Positions 52,392-60,328 of a stretch of DNA of 64,000 nucleotides are shown here, piece after piece (position 1 is the first letter of the stretch; each line of letters starts with the position of its first letter). Source of the stretch: Actinacidiphila bryophytorum (GTDB lineage Bacteria > Actinomycetota > Actinomycetes > Streptomycetales > Streptomycetaceae); assembly GCF_016916835.1 (NCBI RefSeq), contig NZ_JAFFIX010000028.1, forward strand, positions 1 through 64,000, read 5' to 3'. The position numbers were made by a program, and so were the translations under genes. Below the pieces are notes generated by a model that was not told the DNA's origin, searched no databases, and saw only the letters and a list, made by a program, of their open reading frames with translations.

Positions 52392-53381
52392 TCAGACCCC
52401 GACGCCCGAGCCGCCCGAGTCCCCGCCGTCGGAGCCGTCGTCCGAGCCGTCGCTGCCGCCGGAGTCGCCGGCCGACGGGCTGTGGCCGCCCTTCACCGAG
52501 CCGGTCACCTTGCCGTCGGGCCAGCCGAAGAAGCAGGTCACCGAGCGCTCGTGGTGCGCCCAGTTGTCGGGCGAGGGCAGGTAGAGGTAGAGCCGGTCGT
52601 CGGTCGTCGGCTTGCCGTCCAGGTACGTGCGGGCGTACTTGGTGCAGTTGCTCTCCGCGTCCCGGCTGACCCCGTCGACCCCGGGGTAGGGGTCGTCGGA
52701 ACCCGACTGGATCTCGTAGACCGCGAAGGCCTCGGCGTCGTGCGCCTCGGTGCAGTCCACGACGTCCACCGTGGAGGAGCGGGTGTCGTTGTCGGTGCCG
52801 AAGTCCGACAGGCTCGCGTCGACCGTGTTGAAGCACTGGCCGGCCTTGACGTCCACGACCCGGGTGTTGCCGTCGCCGATCACGCCGACCGCGGCCAGCA
52901 CGATGATCGTGGCGAGCCCCGCAGTCCACAGGCTGGACAGCGTGATGCCGGCGACCGCCATGCCCTTGCCGCGCTCGCCGCGCCGTTTGACCTGCTTGAG
53001 CCCGACCAGGCCGAAGATCAGCCCGAGGAAGGGGATGCAGGGCAGGATGCCGACGACCAGCGCGGCGATCGACATGCCGTTGGTCGAGCGCTCCTGCGCG
53101 TACCAGCCCTGCTGCCCCGGGTACATCGCGGGACCGGCGGGCGGGTAGCCGTACGCCGGCTGCTGCGGCTGCGCGCCGGGGTAGGGGGTCGCGTACGGGT
53201 TCTGCGCCGCGTACGGGTTCTGGGCCGGCTCCGCTTGCGCGTACGGGTTCGCCGGCTGCTGGTACCCGGGCTGCGGATACGGCGGCGGCTGGTACGGCGG
53301 GGTGTCCTGGTACGACGGCTGGCCGGGCGGCGGCACACCGTCGGGCGACGGCGGCGGCGGAGGCGGCGGGGGTATGTCCAC
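52392..53381 (-). CDS. Membrane protein with DUF4190 and septum-formation-type domain
   Basis: A 329-residue protein. The first 100 residues are Pro/Gln/Tyr-rich and disordered (PPPYPQPGYQQPANPYAQAE). Two membrane helices follow in a DUF4190-like unit (about 105-170; GLVGLKQVKRRGERGKGMAV between them). The outer part has four spaced Cys residues (AGQCF, VDCTEAHDAE, ESNCTKY, VTCFFG) typical of the septum-formation domain. The C-terminus is Ser/Gly/Asp repeats. The GTG at 53381 lacks a ribosome site but has TAAACT about 7 bases upstream on the minus strand, fitting a leaderless message. Confidence 0.8.
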   Translation of the reverse strand: MDIPPPPPPPPSPDGVPPPGQPSYQDTPPYQPPPYPQPGYQQPANPYAQAEPAQNPYAAQNPYATPYPGAQPQQPAYGYPPAGPAMYPGQQGWYAQERSTNGMSIAALVVGILPCIPFLGLIFGLVGLKQVKRRGERGKGMAVAGITLSSLWTAGLATIIVLAAVGVIGDGNTRVVDVKAGQCFNTVDASLSDFGTDNDTRSSTVDVVDCTEAHDAEAFAVYEIQSGSDDPYPGVDGVSRDAESNCTKYARTYLDGKPTTDDRLYLYLPSPDNWAHHERSVTCFFGWPDGKVTGSVKGGHSPSAGDSGGSDGSDDGSDGGDSGGSGVGV

Positions 53382-53498
53382 CCGGGGAGTTTACGGTCCG
53401 CAGGTGACAGCCGGAGGGCGGGACCGGCGACGGTTCCGCCACGACCCTGCAACGGTCCCGCAGGCGCACAACCGGCGGAAAGCGTTCCGTCGTTCCCC

Positions 53499-53527
53499 TT
53501 GACCGTTATTGGTCCAGACCAATACTT
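53499..53527 (+). promoter_or_regulatory. Chitinase promoter with DasR-type operator
   Basis: ATTGGTCCAGACCAAT (53508-53523) is a perfect palindrome and matches the dre consensus recognised by DasR, the GlcNAc-responsive GntR regulator. It lies between TTGACC (-35, 53499-53504) and ATACTT (-10, 53522-53527) at 17-base spacing. The chitinase ATG follows the -10 by 8 bases with no ribosome site, so the transcript is probably leaderless and bound DasR would block the polymerase. Confidence 0.85.
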
Positions 53528-53535
53528 TCTGCGCC

Positions 53536-54888
53536 ATGCGTCGACGAATTCTCGGCCGTATGGCCGCCACGGCCGCCACACTCTCGCTGGTCGCCGTCCT
53601 GCCCGCCGTCACCGGCGGCAGCACCGCGCAGGCCCACGGCGGGCACTCCCCCGCCAAACCCTCCTACAAGAGCGTCGGTTACTTCACCCAGTGGGGCATC
53701 TACGCCCGCAACTACCAGGTGAAGAACGTCCAGACCTCCGGCACCGCAGGCAAACTCACCCACCTCAACTACGCGTTCGCCAACATCGGCGCCGACGGCA
53801 AGTGCTTCGAGGCGAACGTCGCGGGCGAGGGCGACGCCTGGGCCGACTACCAGCACCCGGTCGACGCCGCCACCTCCGTCGACGGCACCGCCGACACCGC
53901 GGACCAGCCGCTGGCAGGCAACTTCAACCAGCTGCGCGAACTCAAGGCCAAGAACCCCAAGTTGAAGGTGCTGATCTCGATCGGCGGCTGGGGCTGGTCC
54001 ACGCACTTCTCCGACGCCGCCAGAACCCCCGCCTCCCGCCAGGCATTTGTCTCCTCCTGCCTGGACATCTTCATCAAGGGCGACCTCCCGCTGCTCGACG
54101 GCAAGGGCGGCCCCGGCTCCGCCGCCGGGATCTTCGACGGCGTCGACATCGACTGGGAGTGGCCCGGCTCCTCCGGCGACACCGACACCGTCTACCGGCC
54201 CGAGGACAAGCAGAACTTCACCGCGCTGGCGGCCGAGTTCCGCAAGCAGCTGGACGCCTACGGGCGGCACACCCGCAAGCACTACGACCTCACCGCCTTC
54301 CTGCCGGCCGCGCCGGCGAAGATCGACGCCGGGTTCGAGGTGAAGAAGATCTTCAAGTACCTGGACTTCGGCACCGTCCAGGGCTACGACTTCCACGGCC
54401 CCTACGAGACCGGCACCAACCAGCAGTCCGCGCTGCGCGCGCCGCGCAACTCGCCGGTGCCGAACGACTTCAGCGACACGCAGGCCATCGGGGACTGGCT
54501 GCACCGCGGCGCCCCCGCGCGCCGGCTCGTCCTCGGCGTGCCCTTCTACGGCCAGGGCTGGACCGGCGTCCCCGACGGCGGCACGGCGGGCCTCTTCCAG
54601 CCCTCCACCGGGCCGGCCCCCGCCACCTGGCAGGCCGGCAACGAGGACTACCACGCGCTCAAGGCTCTCGCCGAGTCCGGGACGTACGCGGTCCACCGCG
54701 ACACCAGGAACGGTTTCGCGTGGCTGTACGACGGTACGAACTTCTGGACCTACGACGATCCGCAGGTCCTTGCCGCCAAGGCCGCGTACATCAGGTCCGC
54801 GCACCTCGGCGGTGCGATGGCCTGGTCCCTGGACGGCGACACCCCCGACGGCGAACTCATCTCCACCCTCCACCACGGCTTGAGCTAG
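53536..54888 (+). CDS. Secreted GH18 chitinase
   Basis: A 450-residue secreted endochitinase-type enzyme. Residues 1-33 form a signal peptide ending in an AQA site before HGG. The catalytic domain carries SIGGWGWS and FDGVDIDWEWP, with proton donor E208 in DxxDxDxE, plus an insertion domain region (GQGWTGV) and the C-terminal GGAMAWSLDGD. There is no carbohydrate-binding module, so it may act on short or amorphous chitin. The ATG at 53536 follows the -10 element closely and fits leaderless translation. Regulation by chitin breakdown products through the dre site is expected. Confidence 0.95.
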   Translation: MRRRILGRMAATAATLSLVAVLPAVTGGSTAQAHGGHSPAKPSYKSVGYFTQWGIYARNYQVKNVQTSGTAGKLTHLNYAFANIGADGKCFEANVAGEGDAWADYQHPVDAATSVDGTADTADQPLAGNFNQLRELKAKNPKLKVLISIGGWGWSTHFSDAARTPASRQAFVSSCLDIFIKGDLPLLDGKGGPGSAAGIFDGVDIDWEWPGSSGDTDTVYRPEDKQNFTALAAEFRKQLDAYGRHTRKHYDLTAFLPAAPAKIDAGFEVKKIFKYLDFGTVQGYDFHGPYETGTNQQSALRAPRNSPVPNDFSDTQAIGDWLHRGAPARRLVLGVPFYGQGWTGVPDGGTAGLFQPSTGPAPATWQAGNEDYHALKALAESGTYAVHRDTRNGFAWLYDGTNFWTYDDPQVLAAKAAYIRSAHLGGAMAWSLDGDTPDGELISTLHHGLS

Positions 54889-54900
54889 CCGCCTGGCTCA

Positions 54901-54944
54901 GGGGAGAAGGCGATTGCCCCTTGCGGTGGCGTCGCCTTCTCCCC
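54901..54944 (+). terminator. Chitinase terminator
   Basis: A perfect 13-bp stem (GGGGAGAAGGCGA at 54901-54913, with 54932-54944) and an 18-base loop, 12 bases after the chitinase stop. Confidence 0.85.
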
Positions 54945-54950
54945 ACCGCC

Positions 54951-55050
54951 GTGGCTGAGCGCGCAGTTCCCCGCGCCCCTGGGGGTGCCCTCTCGGAGGA
55001 GGGTGACCGTTTTTAGGGGCGCGGGGAACTGCGCGACCAGCCACGACGGC
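54951..55050. repeat. Facing pair of GGGGCGCGGGGAACTGCGCG repeats
   Basis: The copies at 54951-54980 and 55015-55050 are inverted relative to each other and can pair over about 30 bases (GTGGCTG-GCGCAGTTCCCCGCGCCCCT with its complement). They belong to the same family as the four copies at 27162-27443 and likewise sit between convergent genes. Confidence 0.85.
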
Positions 55051-55082
55051 GGGAGAGTCGACAGCTCACCGCAGGTGGCTGT

Positions 55083-55910
55083 TCAGGCGTCGAACCCCGT
55101 GGAACGGGCTCGCTTCTCCCAAGGGGCGACGTCGTCGCGGACCTGGTCGAGGTGCGTCAGGACGGCGGTGACGCCGTCGTCGCCGAGGGGGAGGCGGAGC
55201 GGCGCGTCCGGGGAGGCGACGGCCTCAAGGATGAGGGCCGCGGCCTTGGCGGGGTCACCGGGCGCCGAGCCCTCACTGCTCGCGGCCATGGCACGCGTCC
55301 CCCCGACGGTCGAGTCGTAGTCGGCGATCTCCGGGCTGGCCGTCAGATTGGCCAGCAACGACGTCCGGAAGGCCCCCGGCTCGACGATCAGCGTCTTGAT
55401 GCCCAGCGGGCCGACCTCCTGCGCCAGCGCCTCCGTCATGCCTTCAAGGGCGAACTTCGTGCCGCTGTAGGCGGAGAAGCCCGCGAAGGACATCTGGCCG
55501 CCCATGCTGCTCATCTGGACGATGGCCCCCGACCTGCGCGCCCGCATCGACGGCAGGACGGCGCGTACCAGTGCCGCGGGCCCGAAGACGTGGACGTCGA
55601 AGAGGTCGCGCAGCTCGGCGTCGCCGGTCTCCTCGAAGGCCCCGATGTGGCTGCGGCCCGCGTTGTTGACCAGGACGTCGATCCTGCCGTGCCGGGCGAG
55701 CACGTCGGCGACGGCCGCGTCGACGGCCGCGGTGTCGGTGACGTCCAGCGCCAGCGCCTCGACCTGGTCGGGGTGCGCGGCGACGAGGTCGTCGAGTGCC
55801 GCGACCCGGCGTGCGGCGCCGACCACCACGTCGCCCGCGGCCACCGCGGCCTCGGCGATGGCCCGCCCGAACCCGCTGTTCGCACCGGTGACCAGCCACA
55901 CCTTGTTCAT
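55083..55910 (-). CDS. Short-chain dehydrogenase/reductase
   Basis: A 275-residue classical SDR. The cofactor motif is VTGANSGFGRAI (TGxxxGxG), the NNAG motif follows near residue 87, and catalytic Ser is in QMSSMGGQ with Tyr and Lys in YSGTK. The Arg pair in GAARRV after the second strand favours NADP(H). Substrate is unknown. The ATG at 55910 has GAGGAGC upstream. The gene is divergent from a LysR regulator 99 bases away, the usual setting for a regulator and its target. Confidence 0.92.
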   Translation of the reverse strand: MNKVWLVTGANSGFGRAIAEAAVAAGDVVVGAARRVAALDDLVAAHPDQVEALALDVTDTAAVDAAVADVLARHGRIDVLVNNAGRSHIGAFEETGDAELRDLFDVHVFGPAALVRAVLPSMRARRSGAIVQMSSMGGQMSFAGFSAYSGTKFALEGMTEALAQEVGPLGIKTLIVEPGAFRTSLLANLTASPEIADYDSTVGGTRAMAASSEGSAPGDPAKAAALILEAVASPDAPLRLPLGDDGVTAVLTHLDQVRDDVAPWEKRARSTGFDA

Positions 55911-56002
55911 TGCCCGCTCCTCATGCTCACTTGCGGCGGTGTCTCCCGCCCGCATCACCAACCTTGCGGCCGGGGCGGCTTGCCCGTCCAAGACCCTTCG
56001 TG

Positions 56003-56017
56003 ATAGCCGATGGTTAT
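56003..56017. promoter_or_regulatory. Candidate LysR operator overlapping the LysR start
   Basis: ATAGCC-GAT-GGTTAT is an imperfect dyad (5 of 6 positions) with LysR-box character. It covers the first codons of the regulator gene, a place suited to autorepression and, from the other side, SDR activation. Confidence 0.45.
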
Positions 56018-56915
56018 GGACGTCCACTGCCGGGACCTGCGCTACTTCGCCGCGGTCGCCGAGGAGCTGCACTTCACCCGGGCCGCCGAGCGGCTCTTCG
56101 TCTCGCAGCCCGCGCTGAGCAAGCAGATCAGGGCGCTGGAGCGGCAGTTGGGGGCGCCGCTCTTCGACCGGGACCGGCAGGGCGTCGCGCTGACCGCGGT
56201 CGGCGCGGCCCTGCTGCCGCACGCCCAGCGGGTGCTGGCCGAGTGGGACGCGGCCTGGGCGGCGGTCGGCAGCGCCAAGGCCGCGCAGGGCAGCACCCTG
56301 GTGGTGGGAATGAGCACCAGCCCGGGCCGCGGCGGGCTGCTGCCCGCGGTCCGCTCGCGCTTCACCGCCGCCCACCCGGAGGCGGCGCTGCGGCTGCGGC
56401 AGGTGAGCTGGGAGGACCCGACGGCGGGGCTCGCGGACGGCACGAGCGGTGTGGCGTACGTATGGCTGCCGCTGCCCGACCAGGACCGCTACGACCTGCT
56501 GGTGGTCGCGGAGGAGCCGCGACTGGTAGCGATGCCCGACGGCCACCGGCTCGCGGCCCGCGACAGCGTCGACTTCGCGGAACTGCTGGACGAGCCCTTC
56601 CTCGCACTGCCCGCCGCCGCGGGGCCGCTGCGGGACTACTGGCTGGCCACCGACGCCAGGGCGGGCCGCCCGGCCCGGGTCGGCGCGGAGGTCGCGAGCA
56701 CGGAGGAGACGTACGAGGCGCTGGTCGCCGGGCTCGGGGTGGTCGTGGTCGCGGCGGGCAACGCCCCGCTGATCATGCTGGGCGGTGTCACGACCCGGCC
56801 GGTTCGCGGCATCAGCCCGAGCCGTTTCGCGCTGGCCTGGCCGCGCGGCAGCGCGGACCCGCTGGTGCGCGGCTATGCGGCCGCCTGCCGGGAGGCCCGC
56901 GACGCGCGGGCGTAG
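56010..56915 (+). CDS. LysR-family transcriptional regulator
   Basis: A 301-residue regulator. The HTH lies at about residues 8-67 (LRYFAAVAEELHFTRAAERL and LFVSQPALSKQIRALERQLG), followed by a linker helix and a two-lobed ligand-binding domain. The start may be ATG 56010 (MVMD) or ATG 56016 (MDVHCRDLRYF, the more usual family start). Neither has a ribosome site, so leaderless translation is possible. It probably controls the divergent SDR gene. Confidence 0.92.
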   Translation: MVMDVHCRDLRYFAAVAEELHFTRAAERLFVSQPALSKQIRALERQLGAPLFDRDRQGVALTAVGAALLPHAQRVLAEWDAAWAAVGSAKAAQGSTLVVGMSTSPGRGGLLPAVRSRFTAAHPEAALRLRQVSWEDPTAGLADGTSGVAYVWLPLPDQDRYDLLVVAEEPRLVAMPDGHRLAARDSVDFAELLDEPFLALPAAAGPLRDYWLATDARAGRPARVGAEVASTEETYEALVAGLGVVVVAAGNAPLIMLGGVTTRPVRGISPSRFALAWPRGSADPLVRGYAAACREARDARA

Positions 56916-56924
56916 CAGGCCCGC

Positions 56925-57335
56925 TCAGTCGTCCTCGACGGGCATGCGGCGCCGCTCCCGCCTGGCCCTGCGCTCGGCGGCCTTCGCCTCCTTCGCCGCC
57001 TGCTTCCGCGCCGCGGCGGCCTTCTTCGCGTCGTCGGTGTCGCTGATCAGCTCGCCGACGGAGAAGCGGGCGCCGCGGGCGCGCAGGCCGCCGCGGTCGC
57101 GCATGGAGAAGAAGCCGTCGGCAGTGCGGTAGATCCTGATCCTGGCGGTGTCCTGCGGGTTGTACGCCAGGAATTCCCGCAGGTGCTCCTCCAGCCGGGC
57201 CAGCGCCTCCTGCCGGGTCCCGGTGAACTCCGAGAGCTCGCGCGGCTCGTAGCGGTTGTGCATCACCGTCGTCTCCTCGACGAACAGCCCCCACCGCACG
57301 ACCCGCGCCTCCCCGTCCGCTGCCTCCCCGGTCAT
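56925..57335 (-). CDS. 136-aa protein with basic helical tail, unknown function
   Basis: Residues 1-90 form a compact region (ARVVRWGLFVEETTVMHNRY and ALARLEEHLREFLAYNPQDT). The C-terminal 40 residues are Lys/Arg/Ala-rich (KKAAAARKQAAKEAKAAERR), a long basic helix suited to nucleic-acid or ribosome binding (inference). The ATG at 57335 has GGGGAGGA upstream. It is convergent with the LysR gene at a 9-base gap. I do not recognise the family. Confidence 0.75.
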   Translation of the reverse strand: MTGEAADGEARVVRWGLFVEETTVMHNRYEPRELSEFTGTRQEALARLEEHLREFLAYNPQDTARIRIYRTADGFFSMRDRGGLRARGARFSVGELISDTDDAKKAAAARKQAAKEAKAAERRARRERRRMPVEDD

Positions 57336-57558
57336 CCGGTCCTCCCCTTGCGTCCGTCGCCTGCGCCGCCGGTGGTCCCCCAGGTGACGACGAGGGCAGG
57401 CCCGGGTGTGGTTCCCGGGCGGGCGGCCGGGCCGACGGGCGGCGACAACCCGTGGTTGTCGCCGGCGCCCGACAAGCTGTTGGACGGGCCGCGGGCCGCG
57501 GTATTGGCTGGTCGCAAGGGCCGCAGGGCCGTCCGCCACCGTTCAGGGGAGCACCGCA

Positions 57559-57978
57559 GTGAGCACCGCACCGCTCGATCCGAAGGCCGTCGTCGTCCGC
57601 TACGTGGAGGCCGTGCGCGACGGCGACCTCGACGTGGTCCGCGCCAGTTTCGCGCCCGACGCGACCTGGGACTACCCGGGCAGCCTGCCGATATCGGGGG
57701 TCTGGAAGGGCCGCGACAGCATCGTGGACGACTTCCTCGGCGGCATGGGCGCCCGCTTCGCGCCCGGTGTGCCGCTGGTGATCGCGCTGACCGGCGTCGT
57801 CGCCGAGGGCGCCCAGGTCGTCGCCGAGTGGACCTCGCAGGGCACCACGGCGGCCGGAGCCGCCTACCGCAACCGCTGCCTGGGCGTCTTCACCGTCGAG
57901 AACGGGCTCATCACCGCGATCCGGGAGTACGCCGACACCCACCACGTGGCCGAGGTGTTCTTCCCCGCCGGGGAGTGA
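57559..57978 (+). CDS. SnoaL-like / NTF2-fold protein
   Basis: A 139-residue protein of ketosteroid-isomerase-like fold: VVRYVEAVRDGDLDVVRASF (first helices), APDATWDYPGSLPISGVWKG with the pocket entrance, VVAEWTSQGTTAAGAAYRNR strand pair, and FTVENGLITAIREYADTHHV at the end. The pocket contains Asp and His residues, but the chemistry is open: such proteins can be isomerases, cyclases or binding proteins. The GTG at 57559 has AGGGGAGC upstream. It stands alone. Confidence 0.85.
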   Translation: MSTAPLDPKAVVVRYVEAVRDGDLDVVRASFAPDATWDYPGSLPISGVWKGRDSIVDDFLGGMGARFAPGVPLVIALTGVVAEGAQVVAEWTSQGTTAAGAAYRNRCLGVFTVENGLITAIREYADTHHVAEVFFPAGE

Positions 57979-57993
57979 GGCCGGCCCCGGGAC

Positions 57994-58752
57994 CTACGAG
58001 CGGCGGCGGGGCTTGCCGCGTTTGGCGGGGCGGGGGGCGCCGGACCTGGCGGGCTTCTGCTGCGGCTTCCGCGGCTTGGCCTGCGCCTTGGGCTTCGGCT
58101 TCGGCTTCTGCTTCTGCTCCCTCTCCGGCTCGGGCGCCCGGGAGCGGCCGCGGGTGCTGTTGGGGGTGCGGCCGCGCACGATGCCGATGAAGTCGTCGAC
58201 CCGGTCGGTGGTCGCGTCCTCGGGCCAGGACAGCGCCACCTGGGACTGCGGGGCGTCGGTGAGCGGGCGGTAGGTGAGGTCCCTGCGGTGGTGCAGCCGG
58301 GCCAGCGACTGCGGGACGGCCAGCAGGCCCACCCCTGCGGCGACCAGCTCGATCGCGTCGGCGGTGGTCGCCGGGCGCTCCAGCGCGGGGCGGCCAGGGG
58401 GCCGCTCCCAGCCGAGGGTGTCGTCCAGCGGGTGCAGGACGACCTCGTCTGCCAGGTCGGCCGCCGCGACCTCCTCGACGGCCGCCACCAGGTGGTCCTT
58501 GGGGGCCACGACGACCGTCGTCTCGGTGTAGAGCGGGATCGCGCTCAGCTGCGTCCGGTCGACCGGCAGCCGCAGGAACCCGGCGTCGGCGCCCCGGGCG
58601 CGCAGCAGCTCCGCCGCCTCGCCCGCGGGCACCGGCACCAGGTCGAGCGGGACGTCGGGCAGCCGCTCCTGCCAGATCCGCACCCATTTGGCGGGCGTCA
58701 CGCCGGGTACGTAGGCGAGCCGGAAGGGGGAGGGTGCCTGCGAGCCTGTCAC
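57994..58752 (-). CDS. LysR-type ligand-binding domain protein lacking HTH, with basic tail
   Basis: A 252-residue protein starting MTGSQAPSPFRLAYVPGVTP, which enters directly into the effector-binding fold of LysR regulators (RIWQERLPDVPLDLVPVPAG, VVAPKDHLVAAVEE, ELVAAGVGLLAVPQSLARLH). No winged helix is present and no HTH-coding sequence lies upstream in any frame. From about residue 195 the chain is a Lys/Arg/Pro/Gln-rich tail that might bind nucleic acid. The GTG at 58752 is 58 bases from the divergent DUF5997 gene, a pairing I recall from other streptomycetes. It may sense a ligand and act through a partner. Confidence 0.82.
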   Translation of the reverse strand: MTGSQAPSPFRLAYVPGVTPAKWVRIWQERLPDVPLDLVPVPAGEAAELLRARGADAGFLRLPVDRTQLSAIPLYTETTVVVAPKDHLVAAVEEVAAADLADEVVLHPLDDTLGWERPPGRPALERPATTADAIELVAAGVGLLAVPQSLARLHHRRDLTYRPLTDAPQSQVALSWPEDATTDRVDDFIGIVRGRTPNSTRGRSRAPEPEREQKQKPKPKPKAQAKPRKPQQKPARSGAPRPAKRGKPRRRS

Positions 58753-58810
58753 CCGCCAAGGCTATCCGCGATGGTCGGGGCCGCCGTACGCGCTCGTTAC
58801 CCTTGACGGC

Positions 58811-59200
58811 ATGACGTCGCAGAAGACCACCCAGACGATGAAGCCCGCGACCGCGGCGAAGAAGCTGGGTGTGTACCTCCAGGCCACCCCCGCGGAGTTC
58901 CAGGAGGGTGTCGTGTCCCGCAGCGAGCTGAACGCGCTGCAGGCCGACCCGCCGCAGTGGCTGCAGGACCTGCGCAGGGAAGGCCCGCACCCGCGTCCGG
59001 TCGTCGCGGCGAAGCTGGGCGTGTCGATCGCGGGCCTGGCCCGCGGCGGCGTCACCGAGCCGCTCACCACCGCGCAGATCGACGAGCTGAAGCAGCGCAG
59101 CCCCGACTGGCTGCGGCGCGAGCGCGCCACGCAGGCCGAGGTGCGCAAGGAGGCGGCCCGGATCAGGGACAAGCACGCAGGGCGCGACGCCGGGCGGTAG
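58811..59200 (+). CDS. DUF5997 family protein
   Basis: A 129-residue soluble helical protein: KPATAAKKLGVYLQATPAEF near the N-terminus, RSELNALQADPPQWLQDLRR, and a repeated-looking segment later (VAAKLGVSIAGLARGG, with LTTAQIDELKQRSPDWLRRE). The halves share an AAKLGV...PxWL(Q/R) pattern, suggesting internal duplication. The family has no known function. It is divergent from the HTH-less LysR-like gene. ATG at 58811. Confidence 0.85.
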   Translation: MTSQKTTQTMKPATAAKKLGVYLQATPAEFQEGVVSRSELNALQADPPQWLQDLRREGPHPRPVVAAKLGVSIAGLARGGVTEPLTTAQIDELKQRSPDWLRRERATQAEVRKEAARIRDKHAGRDAGR

Positions 59201-59374
59201 TCCCCTGGCCGTCGAGCCGGGCAGGGCCGCCCACCCGACGTAATCTGGCGTAATCCGGCCGACTCGCGACGCCGATAGTGACGCGCGGCCCGACGCGCTG
59301 CATCCTGGCTCAATGGTGCCTCCTGGTCTGAGAGGATTTCGGCACCTACGACGCAGGTGGACTGGAGGCCGGGC

Positions 59375-60271
59375 GTGGCGAGTACGGCACTCACCGCGGA
59401 CAAGCGGAAACTCGTCTTCGACTCCTGGGGCGACCCGCAGGGACACCCCGTGTTCCTGCTGCACGGCACCCCCGGCAGCCGCAAGGGTCCGCGCCCGCGC
59501 TCGATGGTGCTCTACCAGCTCGGCATCCGCCTGATCGCCTACGACCGCCCCGGCTACGGGCAGTCCACCCGGTTGGCGCACCGCTCCGTGGCACATGCCG
59601 CGGACGACGTCGTGGCCATCGCCGACCACCTCGGGCTCGGCGGCTTCTCGGTCGTGGGCCGCTCGGGCGGCGGACCGCACGCGCTGGCCTGCGCCGCGCT
59701 GCACCCCGAGCGGGTGCTGAGCGCCGGCGTCCTGGTGAGCCTGGCGCCGCCGGACGCCCCCGAGCTGGACTGGTTCGAGGGCATGACCAAGTCCAATGTG
59801 CGCGAGTACCGCAACGCCCGGGAGAACCTCGAAGAGCTGCAGACCACGCTGGTGCAGAACGCGGACGCCATCAAGGCCGACCCGGGTTCGCTGCTGTCGG
59901 GCCTCGACGAGGAGATGCAGGCGGTCGACCGGCGGGTGGTGGCGGACGCCGGCATCCGGGGCATGCTCAAGCAGAACTTCCTGATGGGCGTCGGCGAGAG
60001 CGCCGACGGCTGGATCGACGACGCGGTGTCCTTCTGCAAGCCGTGGGGCTTCGACCCGGCCGGCATCACCGTGCCGACGCTGCTGTGGCACGGCGAGCGG
60101 GACGTGTTCTCGCCCGTCGGGCACTTCCAGTGGCTGGCCGGCCGCATCCCGCGGGCCACGGTCATCCTGCAGCCCTCGGCGGCGCACTTCGACGCCGTCT
60201 CCGTGCTGCCGCGGGTGCTGGGCTGGCTCAAGGACCAGGCGCGCAAGGACGCCGCCGCCAGGACGGCCTGA
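59375..60271 (+). CDS. Alpha/beta-fold hydrolase
   Basis: A 298-residue hydrolase. The oxyanion region is FLLHGTPGSRKG, nucleophile S97 lies in VGRSGGGPHA, acid D243 in HGERDVFSP and base H271 in SAAHFDA. A cap region lies between about residues 120 and 215. An in-frame GTG six codons earlier is less likely because GGAGG (59364-59368) is correctly spaced for GTG 59375. The substrate is unknown; an esterase or lactonase is most plausible. Confidence 0.88.
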   Translation: MASTALTADKRKLVFDSWGDPQGHPVFLLHGTPGSRKGPRPRSMVLYQLGIRLIAYDRPGYGQSTRLAHRSVAHAADDVVAIADHLGLGGFSVVGRSGGGPHALACAALHPERVLSAGVLVSLAPPDAPELDWFEGMTKSNVREYRNARENLEELQTTLVQNADAIKADPGSLLSGLDEEMQAVDRRVVADAGIRGMLKQNFLMGVGESADGWIDDAVSFCKPWGFDPAGITVPTLLWHGERDVFSPVGHFQWLAGRIPRATVILQPSAAHFDAVSVLPRVLGWLKDQARKDAAARTA

Positions 60272-60284
60272 CCCGTACCGCGTG

Positions 60285-60311
60285 ACCCGCCCCCGGCGCC
60301 GGGGAGCGGGT
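60285..60311. terminator. Bidirectional terminator
   Basis: ACCCGC and GCGGGT flank the perfect 14-base palindrome CCCCGGCGCCGGGG, between two convergent genes. A second dyad (CGTGCC/GGCACG) follows at 60312-60328. Confidence 0.75.
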
Positions 60312-60328
60312 CGTGCCGCGGGGCACGG

